DNA from: Limnoperna fortunei
Taxonomy: Eukaryota; Mollusca; Bivalvia; Mytilida; Modiolidae
Assembly: GCA_944474755.1 (NCBI GenBank)
Contig: OX104111.1
Location: forward strand, 115,376,918 to 115,440,917
Direction: 5' to 3'
Length of the DNA: 64,000 nt
Made by a program: the position numbers and the translations under genes. Under the pieces are notes generated by a model. The model saw only the letters and a list, made by a program, of their open reading frames with translations. It made no database searches and was not told the DNA's origin. Shown one piece after another: positions 31,901-43,473 of the stretch; position 1 is the stretch's first letter, and the number at the start of each line of letters is the position of its first letter.

Positions 31901-32084
31901 ACTATTCCAATCCGTTTCTACCATTACTCCATCACTTTTCTACCGACTATTCCATTCCGTTACTACCATTACTCCATCACTTTACTACGTACTATTCCAT
32001 TCCGTTAATACCATTACTCCATCACTTAACTACCTACTATTCCATTCCGTTACTACCATTACTCCATCACTTTACTACCTACTA
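28995..32084 (+). repeat. Three successive amplified blocks (886, 1,102 and ~1,102 bp)
   Basis: The landmark TTCCATTCCGTTACTACC in its CCGATTCC context occurs at 28995 and 29881 (886 bp). The block from about 29,881 to 30,982 is repeated at about 30,983-32,084 with very few differences (for example a CATCAC to CATCGC change near 31,349). Each block carries the same landmark order: CTAGCTAC, CCTTTCCTCC, GCTCCCGCAC, CCGGTAGTACC. Near identity over 1.1 kb implies recent unequal exchange. Confidence 0.85.
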
Positions 32085-32548
32085 TTCCATTCCGTTACTA
32101 CCATTAAGCCATCACTTTACTACCTACTATTCCATTCCGTTACTACCATTACTTTATCACTTTACTACCTACTATTCCAATCCGTTACTACGATTACTAT
32201 ATCACTTTACTACCTACTATTCCAATCCGTTATTACCATTACTCTTTCACTTTACTACCTACTATTCCAATCCGTTACTACCATTACTCCATCACTTTAC
32301 TACCTACAATTCCAATACGTTACTACCATTACTATATCACTTTACTACCTACTATTCCAATCCGTTACTACCATTACTATATCACTTTACTACCAACTAT
32401 TCCTATCCGTTACTACCATTACTCTATCACTTTACTACCTACTATTCCAATCCGTTACCACCATTACTCCATCACTTTACTACCTACTATTCCAATCCGT
32501 TGCTACCATTCCTTTGTCATTTACTACCTCCTTTTACATGCTCTTACT

Positions 32549-35482
32549 ACAATCAACCTGACAATTACTACATCATTTTACTACACACTTTTTAATTCCT
32601 TTACTACTATTACATGACGTTTCTACCATTACTCCATCAATTTACTACCTCTACTCCATTACTTTACTACCTACTATTCCATTCCGTTACTACCATTACT
32701 CCATCACTTTACTACCTACTATTTCATTCCGTTACTACCATTACTCCATCACTTTACTACCTACTGTTCCATTCCGTTACTACCATTACGCCATCACTTT
32801 CTACCTTCTATTCCATTCCGTTAATAGCATTACTTTATCACTTTACTACCTACTATTCCAATCCGTTACTACCATTATTTTATCACTTCACTACCTACTA
32901 TTCCATTCTGTTACTAGCATTACTTCATCACTTAACTAACTAAATTACATTCCGTTACTACCATTACTCCATCACTTTACTACCTTTGCTCCGTTTCTTT
33001 ACTACCTACTATTTCGTTCCGTTCCTACAATTGCTCCCGCACTTTACTAACTCCGATTCCATTCCGTTACTACCATTACTGCATCAAATTACTACCTCCT
33101 ATTCCATTCCGGTACTACCATTACTGCATCACATTACTACCTACTATTCCATTCCGTTACTACCATTACTTTATCACTTTACTACCTACTATTCCATTCC
33201 GTTACTATCATTACTATATCACTTTACTATCTACTATTCCAATCCGTTACTACCATTACTATATCACTTTACTACCTACTATTCCAATCCGTTACTACCA
33301 TTACTTTATCACTTTACCACCTACTATTCCAATCCGTTTCTACCATTACTCCATCACTTTACTACCGACTATTCCATTCCGTTACTACCATTACTCCATA
33401 ACTTTACTACCTACTATTCCATTCCGTTAATACCATTACTCCATCACTTAACTACCTACTATTCCATTCCGTTACTACCATTACTCCATCACTTTACTAC
33501 CTACTATTCCATTCCGTTACTACCATTAAGCCATCACTTTACTACCTACTATTCCATTCCGTTACTACCATTACTTTATCACTTTACTACCTACTATTCC
33601 AATCCGTTACTACCATTACTATATCACTTTACTACCTACTATTCCAATCCGTTATTACCATTACTCTTTCACTTTACTACCTACTATTCCAATCCGTTAC
33701 TACCATTACTCCATCACTTTACTACCTACTATTCCAATCCGTTACTACCATTACTATATCACTTTACTACCTACTATTCCAATCCGTTACTACCATTACT
33801 ATATCACTTTACTACCAACTATTCCTATCCGTTACAACCATTACTCTATCACTTTACTACCTACTATTCCAATCCGTTACTACCATTCCTTTGTCATTTA
33901 CTACCTCCTTTTACATGCTCTTACTACAATCAACCTGACAATTACTACATCATTTTACTACACACTTTTTAATTCCTTTACTACTATTACATGACGTTTC
34001 TACCATTACTCCATCAATTTACTACCTCTACTCCATTACTTTACTACCTACTATTCCATTCCGTTACTACCATTACTCCATCACATTACTACCTACTATT
34101 TCATTCCGTTACTACCATTACTCCATCACTTTACTACCTACTGTTCCATTCCGTTACTACCATTACGCCATCACTTTCTACCTTCTATTCCATTCCGTTA
34201 CTAGCATTACTTTATCACTTTACTACCTACTATTCCAATCCGTTACTACCATTACTTTATCACTTCACTACCTACTATTCCATTCTGTTACTAGCATTAC
34301 TTCATCACTTAACTAACTAAATTACATTCCGTTACTACCATTACTCCATCACTTTACTACCTTTGCTCCATTTCTTTACTACCTACTATTTCGTTCCGTT
34401 CCTACAATTGCTCCCGCACTTTACTAACTCCGATTCCATTCCGTTACTACCATTACTGCATCAAATTACTACCTCCTATTCCATTCCGGTACTACCATTA
34501 CTGCATCACATTACTACCTACTATTCCATTCCGTTACTACCATTACTTTATCACTTTACTACCTACTATTCCAATCCGTTACAACCATTACTCCATCACT
34601 TTACTACCTACTATTCCATTCCGTTACTACAATTACTTTATCACTTTACTACTTACTATTCCAATCCGTTACTACCATTACTATATCACTTTACTACCTA
34701 CTATTCCATTCCGTTAATGTCATTACTTTATCACTTTACTACCTACTATTCCATTACGTTACTACCATTACTTTATCACTTTACTACCTGCCATTCCAAT
34801 CCGTTACTACCATTACTACATCACTTTACTACCTACTATTCCAATCCGTTACTACCATTACTTCAACACATTACTACCTACTATTCCAATCCGTTACTAC
34901 CATTACTCTATCACTTTACTACCTACTATTCCATTCCGTAACTACCATTACTTTATCACTTTACTACCTACAATTCCATTCCGTTACTACCATTACTATA
35001 TCACTTTACTACCTACTATTCCAATCCGTTACTACCTTTACTATATCACTTTACTACCTACTATTCCATTCCGTTACTACCATTACTATATCACTTTACT
35101 ACCTACTATTCCAATCCGTTACCACGATTACTTCATTACTTTACTCCCTACTATTCCATTCAGTTACTACCATTACTCCATCACTTTACCACCTACTATT
35201 CCATTCCGTTAATACCATTTCTGAATCACTTTACTACCTACTATTCCATTCCGTTACTGCCATTACTTTATCACTTTACTACCTACTATTCCAATCCGTT
35301 ACTACCATTACTATATCACTTTAATACCTACTATTCTAATCCGTTACTACCATTACTCCATCACTTTACTACCTACTATTCCAATCCGTTACCACCATTA
35401 CTCCATCACTTTACTACCTATTATTCCAATCCGTGACTACCATTACTTTGTCATTTACTACCTCCTATTACATGCTCTTACT
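32549..35482 (+). repeat. 1,377-bp tandem duplication
   Basis: The block that starts at the family B marker at 32549 restarts at 33926 with the same order of landmarks: ATGACGTTTCTACC at about 32,614 and 33,991, and GCTCCCGCAC at about 33,030 and 34,407. The next marker comes at 35483, 1,557 bp on, four monomers longer. Confidence 0.85.
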
Positions 35483-38400
35483 ACAATCAACCTGACAATT
35501 ACTACATCATTTTACTACACACCTTTTAATTCCTTTACTACTATTACATGCCGTTTCTACCATTACTCCATCAATTTACTACCTCTACTCCATTACTTTA
35601 CTACCTACTATTCCATTCCGTTACTACCATTACTTCATCAGATTACACCCTACAATTTCATTCCATTACTACCATTACGCCATCACTTTACTACCTACTA
35701 TTCCATTCCGTTACTAGGATTACTTCATCACTTAACTAACTAAATTACATTCCGTTACTATCATTACTCCATCACTTTACTACCTTCTATTCCATTCTGG
35801 TACTAGCCTTACTTCATCACTTAACTAACTAAATTACATTCCGTTACTACCATTACTCCATCACTTTACTACCTTCTACTCCATTCTGGTACAAGCATTA
35901 CTTCATCAGTTAACTAACTAAATTACATTCCGTTACTACCATTACCCCATCACTTTACTACCTTTGCTCTATTTCTTTACTACCTACTATTTCGTTCCGT
36001 TCCAACAATTACTCCAGCACTTTACTAACTCCGATTCCATTCCGTTACTACCATTACTGCATCACTTTACTACCTCCTATTCCATTCCGTTACTACCATT
36101 AGTGCATCACTTTTCTAGCTACTATTCCATTACTTTACTATCATTACTCCATCACTTAACTACCTTTGCTCCATTTCTTTACTACCTACTGTTTCGTTCC
36201 GTTCCTACAATTGCTCCCGCACTTTACTTACTCCGATTCCATTCCGTTACTACCATTACTGCATCACTTTACTACCTCCTATTCCATTCCGGTACTACCA
36301 TTACTGTATCACTTTACTACCTACTATTCCATTCCGCTACTACCATTACTTTATCACTTTACTACCTGCTATTCCAATCCGTTACTACCATTACGCCATC
36401 ACTTTACTACCTTCTATTCCATTCCGTTACTATCATTATTTTATCACTTTACTACCTTCTATTCCATTCCGTTTCTACCATTACTTTATCACTTTACTAC
36501 CTACTATTCCAATCCGTTACTACCATTACTCTATCCCTTTACTACCTACTATTCCATTCCGTTACTACCATTACTTTATCACTTTACCACCTACTATTCC
36601 AATCCGTTTCTACCATTACTCCATCACATTACTACCGACTATTCCATTAAGTTACTACCAATACTCCATCACTTTATTACCTACTATTCCATTCCGTTAC
36701 TACCATTACTCCATCACTTTACTACCTACTATTCCATTCCGTTACTACCATTGCGCCATCACTTTACAACCTACTGTTCCATTCCGTTACTACCATCACG
36801 CCATCACTTTACTACCTACTATTCCAATCCGTTACTACCATTACTATATCACTTTACTATCTACTATTCCAATCCGTTACTACCATTACTATATCACTTT
36901 ACTACCAACTATTCCAATCCGTTACTACCATTACTCCATCACTTTACTACCTACTATTCCAATCCGTTACTACCATTACTATATCACTTTACTATCTACT
37001 ATTCTAATCCGTTACTACCATTACTATATCACTTTACTACCAACTATTCCAATCCGTTACTACCATTACTCCATCACTTTACTACCTACTATTCCAATCC
37101 GTTATCACCATTACTCCATCACTTTACTACCTACTATTCCAATCCGTTACTACCATTACTTTGTCATTTACTACCTTCATTTACATCCTCTTACTACAAT
37201 CAACCTGACAATTACTAAATCATTTTACTACACACTTTTTAATTCCTTTACTACTATTACATGCCGTTTCTACCATTACTCCACCAATTTACTACCTCTA
37301 CTCCATTACTTTACTACTTACTATTCCATTCCGTTACTACCATTACTCCACCAGTTTACACCCTAATATTTCATTCCGTTACTACCATTTCGCCATCACT
37401 TTACTACCTACTATTCCATTCCGTTACTAGGTATCACTTCATCACTTAACTAACTAAATTGCATTCCGTTACTACCATTGCTCCATCACTTTACAACCTA
37501 CTGTTTATTTCCGTTACTACCATTACGCCATCACTTTACTACCTTCTATTCCATTCTGTTACTAACATTACTTCATCACTTAACTAACTAAATTACATTC
37601 CGTTACTACCTTTACTCCATCACTTTACTACCTTTGCTCCATTTCTTTACTACCTACTATTTCGTTCCGTTCCAACAATTACTCCAGCTATTAACTAACT
37701 CCGATTCCATTCCGTTACTACCATTACTGCATCACTTTACTACCTCCTATTCCATTCCGTTACTACCATTACTGCATCACTTTTCTAGCTACTATTCCAT
37801 TCTTTTACTACCATTACTCCATCACTTTACTACCTTTGCTCCATTTCTTTACTACCTACTATTTCGTTCCGTTCCTACAATTGCTCCCGCAGTTTACTAA
37901 CTCCGATTCCATTCCGTTACTACCATTACTGCATCAAATTACTACCTCCTATTCCATTCCGGTACTACCATTACTGCATCACTTTACTACCTACTATTCC
38001 ATGCCGGTACTACAATTACTTTATCACTTTACTACCTACTATTCCAATCCGTTACTACCATTACTCCATCACTTTACTACCTACCATTCCATTCCGTTAC
38101 TACCATTACTTTATCACTTTACTACCTACTATTCCAATCCGTTACTACCATTACTCCATCACTTTACTACCTACTATTCCATTCCGTTACTACCATTACT
38201 TTATCACTTTACTACCTACTATTCCAATCCGTTACTACCATTACTATATCACTTTACTACCTACTATTTCATTCCATTAATGTCATTACTTTATCACTTT
38301 ACTACCTACTATTCCATTCCGTTACTACCATTACTTTATCACTTTACTACCTGCTATTCCAATCCGTTACTACCATTACTACATCACTTTACTACCTACT

Positions 38401-41400
38401 ATTCCAATCCGTTACTACCATTACTCCATCACTTTACTACCTACTATTCCAATCGTTACTACCATTACTATATCACTTTACTACCTACTATTCCAATCCG
38501 TTACTACATTTACCATATCACTTTACTACCTACTATTCCATTCCGTTACTACCATTACTATATCACTTTACTACCTACTATTCCAATCCGTTACTACATT
38601 TACTATATCACTTTACTACCTACGATTCCATTCCGTTACTACCATTACTTTATCACTTTACTACCTACTATTCCAATCCGTTACTACCATTACTCCATCA
38701 CTTTACCACCTACTATTCCATTCCGTTAATAGCATTTCTGAATCACTTTACAACCTACTATTCCATTCCGTTACTACCATTACTTTATCACTTTACTACC
38801 TACCAGTCCATTCCAATACTACCATTACTATATCACTTTACTACCTACTATTCCAATCCGTTACTACCATTACTCCATCACTTTACTACCTACTATTCCA
38901 ATCCGTTACCACCATTACTCCATCACTTTACTACCTATGATTCCAATCCGTTACTACCATTTCTTTGTCATTTTCTACCTCCTATTACATGCCTTACTAC
39001 AATCAACCTGACAATTACTACATCATTTTACTACACACTTTTTAATTCCTTTACTACTATTACATGCCGTTTCTACCATTACTCCATCAATTTACTACCT
39101 CTACTCCATTACTTTACTACCTACTATTCCATTCCGTTACTACCATTACTCCATCAGTTTACACCCTACTATTTCATTCCGTTACTACCATTACGCCATC
39201 ACTTTACTACCTACTATTCCATTCCGTTACTAGGATTACTTCATCACTTAACTAACTAAATTACATTCCGTTACTACCATTACTCCATCACTTTACAACC
39301 TACTGTTTCATTCCGTTACTACCATTACGATATCACTTTACTACCTTCTATTACATTCGGGTACTAGCATTACTACATCACTTAGCTAACTAAATTACAT
39401 TCCGTTACTACCATTACTCTATCGCTTTACTACCTTTGCTCCATTTCTTTACTACCTACTATTTCGTTCCGTTCCAACAATTACTCCAGCACTTTACTAA
39501 CTCCGATTCCATTCCGTTACTGCCATTACTGCATCACTTTACTACCTCCTATTCCATTCCGTTACTATCATTACTGCATCACTTTTCTAGCTACTATTCC
39601 ATTCCTTTACTACCATTACTCCATCACTTTACTACATTTGCTCCATTTCTTTACTACCTACTGTTTCGTTCCGTTCCTACAATTGCTCCCGCACTTTACT
39701 AACTCCGATTCCATTCCGTTACTACCATTACTGCATCACTCTACTACCTCCTATTCCATTCCGGTACTACCATTACTGTATCACTTTACTACCTACTATT
39801 CCATTCCGTTACTACCATTACTTTATCACTTTACTACCTACTATTCCAATCCGTTCCTACCATTACTCCATCACTTTACTACCTACTATTCCATTCCGTT
39901 ACTACCATTACTTTATCACTTTACTACCTACTTTTCCAATCCGTTACTACCAATACTCCATCACTTTACTATCTACTATTCCATTCCGTTACTACCATTA
40001 CTTTATCACTTTACTACCTACTATTCCATTCCGTTACGACCATTACTTTATCACTTTACTACCTGCTATTCCAATCCGTTACTACCATTACTACATCACT
40101 TTACTACCTACTATTCCAATCCGTTACTAGCATTACTCCATCACTTTACTACCTACTATTCCAATCCGTTACTACCATTACTTCATCACTTTACTACCTA
40201 CTATTCCATTCCGTTACTACCATTACTTTATCACTTTACTACCGACCAGTCCATTATGTTACTACCACAACTATATCACTTTACGACCTACTTTTCAAAT
40301 CCGTTACTACCATTACTATATCACTTTACTACCTACTATTCCATTCCGTTACTACCATTACTATATCACTTTACTACCTACTATTCCAATCCGTTATTAC
40401 GATTACTCCATTACATTACTACCTACTATTCCATTAGCTACTACCATTACTCCATCACTTTACTACCTACTATTCCATTCCGTTAATACCATTTCTGAAT
40501 CACTTTACTACCTACGATTCCATTCCGTTACTACCATTACTTTATCACTTTAATACCTACTATTTCAATCCGTTACTACCATTACTATATCACTTTACTA
40601 CCTACTATTAAAATCCGTTACTACCATTACTCCATCACTTTACTACCTACTATTCCATTCCGTTACTACCATTACTCCATCACTTTACTACCTACTTTTC
40701 CATTCCGTTACTACCATTACGCCATCACTTTACTACCTTCTATTCCATTCCGTTACTACCATTACTTTATCACTTTACTTCCTACTATTCAAATCCGTTA
40801 CTACCATTTCTCCATCACTTTACTACCTACTATTCCATTCCGTTACTACCATTACGCCATCACTTTACTACCTTCTATTCCATTCCGTTTCTACCATTAC
40901 TTTATCACTTTACTACTTACTATTCCAATCCGTTACTACCATTACTCCATCACTTTACTACCTACTATTCCATTCCGTTACTACCATTACTTTATCACTT
41001 TACTACCTACTATTCCAATCCGTTTCTACGATTACTACATCACTTTACTACCGACTATTCCATTCCGTTACTACCATTACTCCATCACTTTACTACCTAC
41101 TATTCCATTCCTTTACTACCATTACTCCATCACTTTACTACCTACTATTCCATTCCGTTACTACCATTACGCCATCACTTTACAACCTATTGTTCCATTC
41201 CGTTAATACCATTACTTTATCACTTTACTACCTACTATTCCAAACCGTTACTACCATTACTTTATCACTTTACTACCTACTATTCCAATCCGTTTCAACG
41301 ATTACTACATCACTTTACTACCGACTACTCCATTCCGTTACTACCATTACTCCATCACTTTACTACCTACTATTCCATTCCGTTACTACCATTACTTTAT

Positions 41401-42978
41401 CACTTTACTACCTACTATTCCAATCAGTTACGACCATTACTCCATCAGTTTACACCCCACTATTTAATTCCGTTACTACCATTACGCCATCCCTTTACTA
41501 CATACTATTCCATTCCGTTACTAGGATTACTTCATCACTTAACTAACTAAATTACATTCCGTTACTAGCATCACTCCATCACGTTACTAACTAAATTCCT
41601 ACCTTAGCCCATGACTTTACTACATACTATTACATGCCCTACTACAACCAACCTGGAAATTACTACATTATTTTACTACCACTTTTTAATTCCGTTATTA
41701 CTGTTACTCCATCATTTTGCTACCTACTAATCAATTCCGTTTCTACCATTACTCCATCACTGTACTATAATTACTCCATTTCTTTTACTTCTTACTATTC
41801 CATGCCGCTACTACTATTGCTCCATCACTTTACTCCCCATTTTTTCATTCCGTTACTACCGTTTCTCCATAATTTTACTACCATTACTCCATCACTTTAC
41901 TACCCTCTATTCCCTTCCGTTACTCCGTTAATTGATTTCCGTTACTCCATCACTAACACTTTCTACAGTTATTCCATCCCTTTTCTACCGCTTTAAAATG
42001 GTTTTCTAAATTGATAATTTTTTGTCGCAATAGTTGACCTCTATTTTAAGACTACAATTATAAAATTTTCAAAAGAATGAGTGACAGAACACTTGCGTTG
42101 TAGTATGCAAATAAAGGTGTCTTCAGACGAATGACAAGACATACTGATAATTTTAAACACTGTTTTTCATACTGGTGTTTAAATATCTTTATAAAATGTA
42201 CAAACATTCTCTTATATTGCAATCGTTAAATTTCTCCTTAAATGTATTAAAGTTTGTTTTTGACTGCAATAACGAATGTCCCCCCCCCCCTTGTAGCCCA
42301 AATTGTCAATGGAGGGTAAATGTATGTGAACAATGGAAGTGATATTGTGCCCTCAACTCAAACTAAGTTTAATAAAATTCTGTTTAGTACCTTCAGAAGA
42401 GTTGCGTTCACAATCTGATTTGGTGGTATATATTGTAAAATTTCTAAGTTCAAAAGAAGATCACTTCTACAAATTTCTCCGGTTAAAAAAATTGCCGTAA
42501 TATACACAACTAGATATTGGACCCTCAATCCATATGGAGTTTTATAAAATTGTATTCAGTAATTGCAGAGAAGTTAGGTTGACAAACTATCAGTAGTTTC
42601 CTGTAAAGGCAGCAAAAATTATAGTGTTTAATTTCTCCCAAAGTGTAATTGTTTTATATAAAATAATCGTTAAATTTCTCCCAATATGTATAAAACACTG
42701 TCTTTTATACCAATCCTAAAGATTCTCCAGAAAATGTATAATCACTCTCTTATTTTTTAATTGTTAAATTTCTCAGCTGTTTAATATAAACTATACATGT
42801 AAAGACACAAGTAGTTTCATATAATTTGCCTCCAAGAATGTATGACTACTCATATTGTTAAATTTCTCCCAAAATGTATAAAACACTGTCTTTAATACTC
42901 ATCATTAAAGTCCAATATAAAATGTATTAACACCCTTTGCCTTATATCCCAATATTTAAATTTGTCTTACAATGTTTA

Positions 42979-43065
42979 TATACATGTAAAAATATCAGCA
43001 GTTTCATATAATGTGCCCCCAAAATGTATAACTTCTAATATTTTTAAATTTCTCCCAGAAGTGTA
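42979..43065. repeat. Left copy of the 87-bp duplication flanking a LINE tail
   Basis: TATACATGTAAAAATATCAG through CCCAGAAGTGTA is repeated at 43,388-43,473 with one base deleted and one substitution. Other units of the array contain this segment once with nothing inserted, for example near 44,482. Confidence 0.85.
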
Positions 43066-43387
43066 TATTCAGCCCCTTTGCTATGGAATAACTTACCACC
43101 TTCAGTGCGTGAATCTATTAGCACCAATGTATTCAAGACAAATATTAAAAACTACTTATTATATTCTTCAGACCATCAGGACAGTGTATAACTTTTCACC
43201 AATTTGTATGTTACTTTCTGTACACTTGTATATTTTCTGTATATGTAATGTTTATAATTGTCTCACAATTTGATCAATGTATGCTGTACTACATTATTTT
43301 CTTTGGTTTAATATGAGGGCCTCAGGGAAGATTAGTGTAGCTAACCGAGTTTACCCTCATAAAATAAAGTATTATTATTATTATTAT
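43066..43387 (+). mobile_element. 5'-truncated LINE (non-LTR retrotransposon) 3' end
   Basis: This 322-bp insertion carries the last 39 codons of a reverse-transcriptase ORF, a short 3' UTR, an AATAAA-like signal and an (ATT)n tail ending at the right duplication. The 3' UTR can form a stem between TATGAGGG (43,312-43,319) and CCCTCATA (43,354-43,361), placed just before the tail as in many CR1/Rex/L2-like LINEs. Uninterrupted copies of the surrounding array unit show the empty site. The clade cannot be set from so short a fragment. Confidence 0.85.
43072..43191 (+). pseudogene. C-terminal fragment of a LINE reverse-transcriptase protein
   Basis: The frame starting at 43,072 reads 39 residues to a TAA and contains LLWNNLPPSVRES followed by a VFKTNIKNYLL-like stretch. 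The pattern LLWN-LP--VR-S----FK--LK-YL is the usual extreme C-terminus of many animal LINE ORF2 proteins, after the reverse-transcriptase domain. No start codon, endonuclease or reverse-transcriptase core is present, so this is a dead 5'-truncated copy. Another forward frame is open across the insertion (42,962-43,273), but it begins in the array and shows no family signature. Confidence 0.8.
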
Positions 43388-43390
43388 TAT
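43369..43390 (+). repeat. (ATT)n microsatellite tail of the LINE
   Basis: About seven ATT units directly follow ATAAAGT. This is the 3' tail of the inserted LINE and abuts the right-hand target duplication. Confidence 0.85.
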
Positions 43391-43473
43391 ACATGTAAAA
43401 ATATCAGCAGTTTCATATAATGTGCCCCCAAATGTATAACTTCTAATATTTTTAAATTTCTGCCAGAAGTGTA
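43388..43473. repeat. Right copy of the 86-bp duplication flanking a LINE tail
   Basis: Near-identical repeat of 42,979-43,065. After it, the normal array unit continues (ATTGCTTTATATAAA), which shows where the insertion broke the unit. Confidence 0.85.

Larger units (their letters stand above)
27865..41656 (+). repeat. Higher-order repeat family B of the 45-bp satellite
   Basis: A related but distinct divergent module (ACAATCAACCTGACAATTAC followed by ACACACTTTTTAATTCC) recurs at 27865 (variant), 28552, 29438, 32549, 33926, 35483, 37196, 38999 and 41644 (variant). Spacings are 687, 886, 3,111, 1,377, 1,557, 1,713, 1,803 and 2,645 bp. Several neighbouring spacings differ by multiples of 45 (1,557 minus 1,377 is 180; 1,803 minus 1,713 is 90). 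Family A and B modules share the ACAATC-AACCTGA core, so they descend from one ancestral divergent segment. Confidence 0.85.
1..41985 (+). repeat. 45-bp satellite DNA array (~930 monomers), open at the left edge
   Basis: The whole stretch is a head-to-tail array of a 45-bp unit whose recognisable pieces are CCGTTACTACCATTACT, CCATCACTTTACTACC and TACTATTCCATT. The consensus has about 16 C, 1 G, 11 A and 17 T on the + strand. Common variants are CCATT/CCAAT before CCGTT, and CTCCA, CTTTA, CTATA or CTACA before TCAC. Some monomers are 44 bp or shorter. The array begins before base 1 and decays at 41,540-41,985. No spacer, gene or obvious transposon insertion interrupts it. Long forward ORFs (up to 478 codons) are a by-product of composition and are not annotated as genes. 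Seen directly; the satellite class is inferred from structure, and the family is not one I recognise. Confidence 0.97.

Noticed and set aside
1..41985. Dozens of forward ORFs of 60-478 codons with 15-residue Tyr/Leu/Thr-rich repeats
   Set aside because: They appear in all three forward frames at once, start at chance ATGs in variant monomers, and follow from the absence of adjacent purines in a 45-bp unit. No signal peptide, splice structure or frame preference is evident.
1..41985. CRISPR-like array
   Set aside because: Repeats are contiguous with no unique spacers, no cas genes are present, and the context is an animal genome.
1..41985. Telomeric or rDNA spacer repeat
   Set aside because: No TTAGGG-type motif and no rRNA sequence nearby; the 45-bp unit resembles neither.
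42962..43273. 103-codon forward ORF across the LINE fragment
   Set aside because: It starts in the AT-rich array and reads the LINE in the wrong frame; the true C-terminal frame is 43,072-43,191.
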